Shown here: positions 1-9,418 of the stretch, piece by piece
Position numbering within the stretch: the stretch's first letter is position 1
Layout: the number at the start of each line of letters is the position of its first letter
Origin: Siphonodentalium dalli
Taxonomy: Eukaryota; Mollusca; Scaphopoda; Gadilida; Siphonodentaliidae
NCBI GenBank assembly: GCA_032622095.1
Contig: CP136061.1
Coordinates: forward strand, 66,033,127 to 66,097,126
Direction of reading: 5' to 3'
DNA length: 64,000 nucleotides
Position numbers and translations under genes: made by a program
The notes under the pieces: model-generated
What the model was told of the DNA's origin: nothing
The model's database searches: none
The model's input: only the letters and a program-made list of their open reading frames with translations

Positions 1-556
1 GCTTTACTGATGACAGATATCATCTGTATAATTATTATCCGATGCTTCAAACTGGCGCTATTTTTAGTTGTGTGGAAATCTGCGACTGTATAGAGATTCC
101 AACACTCGCCCGAATGGCTACATCGCTTTTATGATACTAAGTTGTGATTGGTTGCAACTGACAATATGCTTGCTTGTGGTATTCCAAATATTCCAGACTC
201 AGTACAGCATTATAGCTGTCGAGTCTGTGTTTTAACCAGAACTGTGACTAAATTGGCATCCGTTATGGTTGTGCCCGGTTAGCGGTTTTAGACGAGTCCC
301 TGTAAATACATTTTAAATATACCTTTGCTCACCGCAACCTTCATCGCAATTCTGATATAGATGGTTCAGCCCTCTTATCTTCACATATTCGTTCCGGCCA
401 CTATCGCAGAATTGCATGGGCATTTTACTGTAGACTGTCCAGGAGTTTCCTTTCAACATAATGACTTGAATATGCACTAGCAAGTTCATATTTACCCCGC
501 GCAACAAATTTAGTTAATTGTCCCATTGTCATTGGGTTTATATATACATCGTCTAA

Positions 557-1070
557 ATTGGATAGATCATCTGACTCGTGTCTTCATAATTAAGAAGGGT
601 GGCGTGCGTCTTGATTGGGAGTTATTAACGCTGAAGGGGTCACTCTCACCAAAAAAGTGCTGAAGGGTACACAGGATTTGAAAATGTGCTGAAGGGTACA
701 CATGGTTTGAAATGTCGTTCTAAATGACGTTTAGTTTTCGTATCTGCCATGATTTCTGTTAGAGAATAATTGTTTACGTTCCAATGAACGTTAAAATTAA
801 CTGAAAAGAAACTGCTAATGGGCACCAGACTTTCAGAAACACAGTTTAAGTAACGATGTTAGTGGCGATCACAAACCCTGTGTACCCTTCAGCACATTTT
901 CAAACCCTGTGTACCCATCAGCACTTTTTTTGGTGAGAGTGACCCCTTCAGCGTTATTAACTCTATATTCACTCACGCTACGCGCTCGTGAATAGAGTTA
1001 ATAACTCCCAAACAAGACACACGCCACCCTTCTTAGTTATGAAGACACTCGTTGAGATGATCTATCCAAT
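557..1070. mobile_element. Foldback element, 514 bp, long imperfect inverted repeat
   Basis: The left end (TTGGATAGATCATCT then GTGTCTTCAT, GGTGGCGTG) reappears inverted at 1024-1070. Inner arms carrying GGTCACTCTCACC and CTGTGTACCC also mirror each other (about 636-705 against 880-950). No clear target duplication is seen at the borders. It is non-coding and MITE-like. Confidence 0.75.
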
Positions 1071-1104
1071 ACGTATAATACAAGCTAATATGTTCAGAGT
1101 GTGC

Positions 1105-1255
1105 AATAAACATAGAACACAGTTGTGTTAATGTTATTGCACATGTTTGTCGCGCCGCGTGGTAAAACTCAAACCTCCGGTTCTCGTTTTACCATCAAGT
1201 CACCACAAACTTGTGCAATAACGTTAACCAGTTCACACACTTGTGTCGTTCTATT
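1105..1255. repeat. Imperfect inverted repeat with GC-rich centre
   Basis: Arms around AATGTTATTGCACA (1130-1143) and TGTGCAATAACGTT (1212-1225) are inverted, extending outward to GAACAC and GTGTCGTTC. The centre contains GTCGCGCCGCG. It is probably a short foldback element. Confidence 0.6.
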
Positions 1256-1439
1256 TTTTTATTAGACACCTTTATTGTATTCATAGTTTGAACTGGTGAG
1301 CATTATTGGATAGAAAGAAGATAGTGGTAGCAATTCTCTTAGCAGCCAAATTAAAAAATATATCTATCCCAGCTCATTTGTCTCTGATGTTGGTAGACCA
1401 ATCCAATATTATCAAGCAGGGGAGGCGGAAGCTCCAAAA

Positions 1440-2330
1440 TAGGGGGGGGGGGGTCACAATATTTTGGGGAGGTTGGGGGAGATAACTTACCGGTATGTAG
1501 TTTTCCACCACACAGGGGTGTGGGGAGGGAGGGGGTAATCGAGGGAGGAGATATTGTTGGATATGTACTGTATCGATAGTTTAGTACTGGTACATATTAA
1601 TTGGGTTTGCACTAAAAAGTCTGTGGTGTCGACATATTTATACTAATGTGAGCCATACACATAGCTACAATCTAAAGATAATGTGATACACACAAGCGCC
1701 GAAGGTGCAAGTATTCTTTTGGGGTGGTCCGTGGGTATGCTCCCCCAGGAATTTTGTTTTAATTGGTTCAATTTGGTGCATTTTGGGTGGTTTTGGAAGT
1801 CAAAATTGGAGGCGAACTCGATTAAAAATTTGACAATATTATTTTATAATACCCATAATTTGTGAAACAGTGGGAGGGGTGGGGCACATGCCCCCTGTTC
1901 TCCAGGCCCTGCAGCCTCTGCTACCAAGAAAAAGAAAGGTTGATCTAAAATTTCTGGACGGTTGGATTTTACTGTTGTTTTAGCTGCTAGGCCATATAAT
2001 GACAGGGCCAGTTTTTTGTAGATATTGAGGAATGACTGTTATAATTTAAATATGAAATTATCAGGCCTTTTTTTTAATAGCTTGGCAGAACCGACCAACC
2101 CAAACATTTTGATTATGGAGAAAAAAAGAAAAGACGCCATAGTTATTTTATTTCTTACCTTTTCTTTGAAATCTCTGTTGAAAATAACTTATTATTTTAT
2201 GAACAAAAGTTAATACCATTTTGTGTCTCCTGCAATATTTGGTGTGGTAAGGATAAAACTTTTTAGAAGCCCACTGATTATATCTATAAGCATACAGCAT
2301 AAACATAAATACGATAAATCCCAGCTTGTC
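1440..2330. other. Low-complexity and unassigned DNA left of the ankyrin exon
   Basis: This holds a G homopolymer (1442-1451) and G-rich strings near 1480-1550, then unremarkable AT-rich sequence. It should contain intron or downstream sequence of the - strand ankyrin gene. No further ankyrin-like exon was seen. Confidence 0.4.
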
Positions 2331-2334
2331 TTAC

Positions 2335-2459
2335 CTGGCTTTGAGTAGTAATGCAACGACATCAACATATCCCCAGAAAGAAGATATTGCCAGCGGGGTC
2401 ATGCCCTCCGGAGATCTGGCATTTATGTCAGCACCATCCTGAAGCAACTTCTTCACTGC
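2335..2459 (-). CDS. Ankyrin-repeat exon of a second, - strand gene (partial)
   Basis: On the minus strand an acceptor (ATGTATTTCAG) precedes 125 nt that read AVKKLLQDGADINARS, then PEGMTPLAISSFWGYVDVV and ALLLKA, then a donor AG|GTAAGA. The DGADINAR / GMTPLAISS / VALLL pattern is a textbook ankyrin repeat (residues about 6-40 of the exon). It ends in phase 2, so more exons are needed on both sides. I found none convincingly within 1-2,334 or 2,460-6,500. The gene cannot be named; ankyrin repeats bind proteins in many contexts. It runs opposite to TMTC, so its 5' exons would lie toward the TMTC promoter or beyond it. Confidence 0.75.
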
Positions 2460-2562
2460 CTGAAATACATTTAATTAGGTAGTGATAATCTGTGTTTAGA
2501 TGAGTACATTGTGTGCGTTGACTTGTTTATGGTGGTTTTAACGGATGTGACTATTTTAACTC

Positions 2563-2905
2563 GTCGCCCGAAAGACGCCATCTGTGTGCGAGATAACACG
2601 TTGCCCAACACACCACGTTTATAACATGCTGCCTACTGAGCAAAACTAACAATTTCAATACATCATGATCCAGTCCTTCCCACAGGAAAAAAAAAGCTTG
2701 AGCACACTTATTTGCTCTCGCAATTCAGAAGACGTCGCCCGAAAGACGCCATCTGTGTGCGAGATAACACGTTGCCCAACACACCACGTTTATAACATGC
2801 TGCCTACTGAGCAAAACTAACAATTTCAATACATCATGATCCAGTCCTTCCCACGAGGAAAACACAGCTTGAGCACACTTATTTGCTCTCGCAATTCAGA
2901 AGACG
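2563..2905. repeat. 171-bp tandem duplication, two copies
   Basis: GTCGCCCGAAAGACGCCATC starts at 2563 and again at 2734. The units stay almost identical to about 2905, differing mainly in an A-rich run (GGAAAAAAAAAG against GAGGAAAACACAG). The duplication looks recent. It lies just upstream of the ankyrin exon in that gene's sense. Confidence 0.9.
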
Positions 2906-3064
2906 GGTGTAATAGCGCCCATAATATAAGGGTTTTTCTCAAACAAAATGTCATTGTGTGATAGACCTATGTCCAGTTACACTTTTGCATGCCCATAATT
3001 TAACTGAGATGGGAAAGGTTCTAAATATACTTTCAAAAAGTTCAATATTGAATCAACTATTACA

Positions 3065-4139
3065 TAGGGTCCTGCGAATATTCGATATTCGATTCGAGAT
3101 TCGATAGTCAAATTCGATTCGAATTCGAGTCGAAATTGCCAACTCGAAATTTCGAATATACACTGATGGAAAAGTAGGCTGTTTACGGACAAGTACACAC
3201 ATCGATCTTAGCTGTTTTTGTGCCACTTAATTACAGAAAATGATGTATATATGCACCTTATAATTCTTATTGTACATCGCGATTATATATATTAAATATA
3301 AGTATAACCAGCAATTAGCCACTATAGGACTACTAAATACGCCTGAATTCTAGCTTTGAACATGGTAGCCAAAAAGCTCGGAGATCACCGATGGACCAAC
3401 AACGCGCGTGAATAATAATAGCTATGAGACTGAGCAACCGCTATAGCGTTATCTGCCGTCTATCTGTCTCATATTCTGCATTATGTAGTATAGCTGAGAA
3501 TTTAAACAACACGTGTTCCCGGCATCGGAGCGTTCTTTGACACTTGACAAAATGTCGTCGTTATTCATGTTTATTTTAAACATGATAAAGTTGCAGGTAA
3601 TGCAGGGACTTAAACGTGAGATGAATGCAACCTGGTGTATAAATCGCAGGCATCTGGGACAATGACCCATCTATGGAATCATCTGTCCAAGAAGCATCCA
3701 GCACTACATAATCAGGCTACCCTGCGACTGTTGTTGCATCTTCAAGTTTATAACAACGGGTGATTCCGAATGTCGATTTGAAATTGCAAATTGCAAACTG
3801 TACAAATTTCGCGTGATTTTAGTTCTGATAATCCGTTTAGTGGTTATATATTTATCGTCGTGACAGCCGCATAGACGTTTTTTTTTAATCTGCCTTTTTT
3901 TCTCGACAATTATCATTTGAAGTTAATAGTATTGCAAACGACGGTTCATCGCCACATACGTTATGGTGGAACTTCGTGCATGTAGTTGATAGAACGTTTC
4001 ACAAATCGTCTAATCGTTGACAAAACATGCCCAATTGAGAATGCAACACACAGATATGATTCGATTCGATATTCGATTCGATTTCCAGAATTCGATTCGA
4101 TATTCGATTCGATCAAAATCTCCAATTCGCAGGACCCTA
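3065..4139. mobile_element. hAT-like element copy 1, 1,075 bp, 8-bp TSD
   Basis: The ends are TAGGGTCCTGCGAAT and its inverse ATTCGCAGGACCCTA. They are flanked by the identical 8-mer CTATTACA (3057-3064 and 4140-4147). Both subterminal regions are rich in TTCGATTCGA-type repeats, a likely transposase-binding array. An 8-bp target duplication is typical of hAT elements. A BED-finger-like fragment lies inside (3618-3710). No intact transposase is visible, so the copy is non-autonomous. Confidence 0.88.
3618..3710 (+). pseudogene. BED-type zinc-finger remnant inside the hAT-like element
   Basis: The + strand reading from TGCAAC gives CNLVYKSQASGTMTHLWNHL then SKKHP. The THLWNHLxxKHP end is the second half of a BED zinc finger, the DNA-binding domain common in hAT transposases. 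The first Cys pair has only one Cys (CNLV for CxxC), and stops lie just upstream in frame, so it is decayed. Confidence 0.6.
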
Positions 4140-4249
4140 CTATTACAGTGACCATGAACATTTTGACAAGAGGGATGAGTGCAAATTTTATCACCTGTGC
4201 GAGAAGACTGAGGCGTTTAGGAGATACGACCGTCTGATTATAGGTGGTG

Positions 4250-5820
4250 AAAAATTATGTGTTTTGAGGGCTTGACTAAAGTCTTGCAGAGTTCAAACTC
4301 TCTGAGAGGTCAATGTATACAGTGTACAGATCTGTTAACTGGAAACCGATTTTGATTGCATAAAGGGCGATTACTTTCAAGTCAGGCATGTCCTAATCCA
4401 TCGAACACTTGGTTTAATGCCCACCAATCAAGGAACCCTGATTTGGACAACTTGCATATCACGTCAATCAAACTCTGTACCTTAAGGGGTTCGCCAAATT
4501 ACAATGATAAATTTCTACAGAAAACATTGTCAATAGATTGCTCTTACATGTTTTAAGATATCGAATTGAAATTTGGTAGTGAGGGGTTTTTCGATGTGTT
4601 GAATTCGATAGAATTGTCACTGGGTTACTCCGATGGCCCAAAATGTGTCATTGACACTGTACATGTAACAAGTGTACCACACAAATGGAAGTATATGAGT
4701 GAGACTATTTATTAGTGGGAATTAGTAGTTGGTAGCATCGTGAGACTTCAATGTACATACATTACAGCAGCCCTGGGAATTAGCGTCGGCAATGGGTAGT
4801 GCCGAGGCAAAAGCCGACGTGAAATGAATTTGCATCGGCATTTTTTTTGCCATAGCCGAGGAAATAAAGATATAGACATGAACATTCAATTAGTTTGTGA
4901 AATTGACGTTTGTTGAAGCGCTAGCAATGCCATAATCTGTATGGCACATGTCCACAAAATCATTTTACCTGCAATTTGCACACATTGACACAATCAGCTT
5001 GTGGGGGTCAATATAAAATCTGACATGGTAATTAATCCATCTCCAAGCAACAGGTTATGGTTGACAGAGCAAGCTGCACCAACTTGAAAGGAGGTCATTG
5101 TGCCAGTCGCATGCGCGCGACATACCAATCATCTCACAATGTAGCCAACTGATGCTAGCACTTTGATGTTTTCAACGAAGCATATCCAACTTAATTGACA
5201 AGCACGTGCTCCGATGTTTTAAAACTTTTTCGGCTGTGTGTTTCCAGGAGGTTTGGGACTATTATACTTACTCTAACTTCCCTGTTTGTTGGGACCATAT
5301 GATGGGTTTCAACCTACATGGAGAATATTACAACTTGGGACAGTATTACGATATTTTTATTTCAGACGATATTATTGACGATATCAAAATTAAAACCGGC
5401 TATATCCGATATATCGTCATATCGCCCAGCACTAGTAATAATGCCCGATTCAATCATTAAGAAACTAGAAAATGAACTTTTATCAGGAGACTGAAAATTT
5501 TCTCTAAATTGACATTAATTGTGTAATGACTAACGTTGCTACGACTAGTACAAGTGCAATTTGACCGGGGTTTGCAACCTGCATGGTCAGGGTATTCTGA
5601 CAAAAACCAGAACTTGGTCAGATACTAAGTTTGTCAGACTGGAAAATATCATTTGAAATCACTGAATAAAGATCTGAATGCAAAATGCCGACTTCCCCGA
5701 TTAGAATTACACCATTTGTCCAGGTACCGGTATGTTGTCGTGGGTGCAGTGCCGTGTCTGATGACATTAAATTAATTTAATTTTGATGGCTGACCTGTGT
5801 ACACGCCTCGGTATGTGATT
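4250..5820. other. Intergenic DNA without a recognised gene
   Basis: Scattered short repeats are present, for example CGGCA-rich strings at 4786-4860 and ATCGATAT-type palindromes at 5340-5430. No coding exon on either strand could be supported. The upstream part of the ankyrin gene may lie here. Confidence 0.35.
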
Positions 5821-5829
5821 GTGGGCAAT

Positions 5830-6090
5830 CTCATACGGCTTCCCCGTCGAGAAAATTTTGGGCTGAAGTTTGTTAGAACGTTACCGCCCACCTCCCCCAA
5901 GCCCACCCACCCTGCCAATTTAATTTCCTATAGTGTTCTCGAAATGAGTCTCTTTGACTTTGTGGTGTGATTCTTTTGGTGTGCCCGTTATTTCGTAAAG
6001 GTGATTTTTTACGAAATAATGGGTATGTTAGAGTTATATTTCTTTGAAAAACTCAAAACATTGGGCGACGACGGGGAAGTCGCATGATAA
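5830..6090. repeat. Foldback element with nested hairpin
   Basis: The outer arms CGGCTTCCCCGTCG (about 5837) and CGACGGGGAAGTCG (about 6067) are inverted. Inside, CCCGTTATTTCGTAAA and TTTACGAAATAATGGG (5984-6026) form a near-perfect hairpin. It lies about 550 bp upstream of the TMTC TATA box. Confidence 0.65.
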
Positions 6091-6538
6091 TTTGATATTG
6101 CCGGAATGATTATGGCGGGTATGCGGACGTTAAAAATCCTACTGGAGTCACCACAGGGTTATAAAGTTACTCAGCCGTGGTAGCACCTGGACCTCCGCAT
6201 AATCTTAAGTAAATTGAAGGCGTCTGAGTAATATGTAGACTGTAGACATAGTCACAATCAGTGAATCACATATTCACTATTTCAGTCAATCAGTGCTGAG
6301 TGATCGACGAAAACAGGAAACAAAGTTACGTAACCGGCTAATTTTATCACTTAATTCAATATTTTGTGGCACAAAAAATAGATTATTAAATTCAATTCAA
6401 TTAGTCATATCAGCTAATAGCGGTATAATATTAATAACATTGTTATTCAAATATTTACAATGAGATCTCCGTTCGCAGCAGCAGTAGCAACGCTCATGGG
6501 GGCAGACATGTTTGTCAAGCAAAACAAACATTTGCTCT

Positions 6539-6556
6539 CACGTGACACACCACGTG
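6539..6556. promoter_or_regulatory. Paired CACGTG E-boxes
   Basis: Two perfect CACGTG hexamers start at 6539 and 6551, about 100 bp upstream of the TATA box. The first is in the context TCACGTGA. The 12-bp spacing puts both on nearly the same helical face. bHLH-zip factors (USF, MITF/TFE, Myc families) bind such sites; which factor acts here is unknown. Confidence 0.4.
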
Positions 6557-6652
6557 GTCGCCAGATTTTATGAATGGGCCGCTCAGGGCCGTTCGTAGTA
6601 TTTGACAGGCAGCTGATAGTATTTGACAGACATCACAAGTACCCGACCACAG

Positions 6653-6660
6653 TATAAATA
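6653..6660 (+). promoter_or_regulatory. TATA box of the TMTC gene
   Basis: TATAAATA lies 117 bp upstream of the chosen start codon. A start site 25-32 bp downstream would fall near 6680-6690, giving a 5' leader of about 90-100 nt. TCAATT at 6675-6680 could serve as an initiator. Placement is by sequence only; an unannotated 5' exon cannot be excluded. Confidence 0.5.
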
Positions 6661-6709
6661 CCGGTGTGTCGTTTTCAATTAATTATTTGAGATTATCAAC
6701 CAAATAGAT

Positions 6710-6790
6710 ATGATGCAGTCTAATTGTTCAGAAGTTTTGTATTTTTACGAGCATTGTATCCGCGATTGGAACTATTATGCCTGTGCTTGA
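6710..6790 (+). promoter_or_regulatory. Upstream ORF overlapping the TMTC start codon
   Basis: Two adjacent ATGs (6710, 6713) open a 26-codon frame that ends in TGA at 6788-6790, passing over the TMTC ATG at 6777 in another frame. If the transcript starts near the TATA box, ribosomes using this uORF would bypass the main start, so it could repress translation. A at -3 of the first ATG is present. Confidence 0.45.
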
Positions 6791-7072
6791 TGGTGCAAAT
6801 TTAAACTCTAAAATAAAATCGAAGGTTGAAAAACGCCGGAATACTTCGATCAGTTACGCCTGCTGGATACCTGTAGCCGCAGCATTTGTCTGTTATATAA
6901 GTAACATCCATGGGGAATTTGTTCACGACGATATTTTCGCAATTAAAAACAATAAGGATGTATCCGGCGAACATTCTGTTTTTGGAATATTTTCTGATGA
7001 TTATTGGGGATCCCCCGTGAATGACTATAATAGTCACAAATCTTATAGACCAGTGACAACGTTAACGTTCAG
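6777..7072 (+). CDS. TMTC1: TMTC exon 1: start codon, first membrane segment, acidic DD loop
   Basis: It encodes residues 1-98 plus two bases of Arg99. The start at 6777 is chosen because the same frame has a stop at 6711-6713 and no ATG between it and 6777; A at -3 is favourable. The first 27 residues are basic and probably cytosolic. Residues 28-43 are hydrophobic. EFVHDD (47-52) places the acidic pair typical of GT-C glycosyltransferases in the first lumenal loop, followed by DDYWG (74-78) and HKSYRP (87-92), all conserved across TMTC proteins. The donor is AG|GTAAGA at 7073. Confidence 0.93.
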
Positions 7073-9385
7073 GTAAGAGTAGCATATATATCACACATAA
7101 TAAATTTGAGTTCAGAGTAATCCAAGAATATTTATATTAATCTGATCATGTAGGTCTATGTACCCCCCCCCCCCCCCCCGATATGCATGGCCATCCCCAT
7201 TACCGTATATAAAACAATCAACTTTCAATCTTGGCATGGTAGGTTTATTGGCCAAAAATAATAGTGAACACAATTCTGAAGTTTGGCAACATTGAATAAA
7301 CATTACAGAGATTTTATTGAATATGTTTCAACTGTTTTTACTGCCAAACTAAAAAAAAGTACCGTACGTAGATCTTCGCAATTCTCCTTGTTCAATTTTG
7401 TAATCCTAATTTATTTCTTATTGAGAATATTAACAGAAATTAATGTAGTTCGTGTGTGTTTTATTGGGTGATAATTCACTGTGGTCGTTGGGAACAGATT
7501 TTTATAATTTGAGGAAAATAATTTCTCACTTAATTAGGGTGACATATTTATGTAGTTGAAAGATTTGGTTTCAAACGGTGGAAAAATAATAAAACTGCAT
7601 TCACACCTATATGTCGGTAATTTCCGACTACACGCGGGCACCTATATAGCTTACCCTGACACTATATAATATGCACCATTATTATGTCACTTTCCGATTT
7701 CCAGAAGTCTTGTGTTTAAGATGGAGATGCACGTTTTGCATAAATGCAGCCAAATATGGCAAGAGATTTTCAACAAAGTATTTCTTTGGATCTATCTGGC
7801 GAAAAATCTTGAATTTCACATATCATCATCTTCATTGTATGTAGAATCTGAGCAGTTATTAAGAGACAACAAAAACAATGGATTTTAAAACATTTGAGAG
7901 GTTGAAAATATTATTTTCTTTGTTGTCCCTTTAAGAACTGCTAGAATAATTAATAATTTCACACAAAACTCCTATCACCAAACAGCTTATTGTCTTCGCT
8001 CAATGAGAGGAGGCTTCATTTGTATCATAATGTGGATTTAGATTTTTAATTGCATAATATAGTGTCATACCCCCATATATTATAATGAAGAATAAAGCAG
8101 TCAGAAAAAGTCCAGCCCAATGAAAACAACTGTTGAAATGCAGTGTGGTCCACTCAAGCAGGGAGCAATCAACAGAAATTAGGTCATAGTGTTAAGAGAT
8201 ATGCTGGTCAGCTTTAACTTGGTTGTGAAATCATGACCCAGAACTCATCTCAGCCCAATTTTCCATTGAACAACGTGAATGACATGAAAATTCTCAAATA
8301 TAGAAAATTATTTGTGGGTAGTTGTCTTTCTAAGTGAAAATAATCATCAAATTTAATGAATCAAGAAAAATTAAGTCTCCTCTCATGATCTTCAGATATG
8401 ATATCATGAAAATATGATCTGCAATTTTGAAACAAACATAATTTACACAAGTTCTTTGTACCTGAAAACGGTGAATTTTAAATATTGTCCATGCCATGAA
8501 AGTGAAGCAAATGAGATTATAATAACCAATTGTTCGATGGTTCTTAAATACTGTATCACAATAATCGCTTGTACCAAATTTCACAAATAAATTCCTGACA
8601 GATTTTGAGAAAATCCATTTAGAAATACCAGGAAATATTAGCCAAACGTGCATCTGACCCTTAATAATTATATTTTTGGGAAGAAATATATATTGTTTAA
8701 ACCTTTCTATACTGAAAAGATTCTCCATGGATGCATTCGGTTCTAAAAGTATGCATTGGATTGATCTATATTCATTTGGAAGAGTGTCCAGGAAAATGGG
8801 CAGAGATCAAGAGAACTGTTTTGCCATGGGTATATAGATAAATGCCCAATGAAGTGACGAAGATCTATATATTTGTACATGTATATCTTTACTTCCAAAT
8901 GGCCACTAATTTTATCATGCGATATATGACGTGCGCTTGAGTATAGTAGTTTCATTCACAGGCCCCTGGGATAAATACCAGATATACGAAATATATACTA
9001 TAACAGTGACAAGGGTTCAAAAGGTTTTTTTTTCAACCCACTTTAATTTTTTTTCCCATCTATCTTTGTTTTTAGTCTTTCTTCTCATTCACTATATATT
9101 TCATTTGTGACTTATTGGCCATGAAATTTCCTTTCTTTTGATGTATAACTCGATAGTATACACCGAAGGGAAAACTAGCAAAATCTACCAACGAAAAGCG
9201 GTCGTCAGTTTCCCTGTCCGGTATATAAGTATACTGATTATACACGGATTCCCCGTGCGATATGTTAACTTCGCTTAAATAGACTTCGTCAAGTTATATA
9301 TCAAACGAAAGAAAACGTTATGCCCTATAACAAACACTGGGGCATATTTTGGCTGTGTTGACAATGCATTGTCGTCGGCATCGTC

Positions 9386-9418
<33 letters not shown>

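Noticed and set aside
313-507. 64-codon - strand frame with moderately coding-like composition
   Set aside because: No homologous family recognised and no convincing acceptor and donor pair; it could be an exon of the ankyrin gene but cannot be supported.
5259-5300. Possible 42-bp mini-exon on the - strand between AG and GTAAGT
   Set aside because: Too short and without recognisable content; matches of this kind are expected by chance.
8330-8728. 132-codon open frame on the - strand
   Set aside because: It lies in AT-rich intron 1, has no recognisable domain and is rich in Phe/Ile/Lys as expected from composition. No splice context supports it.
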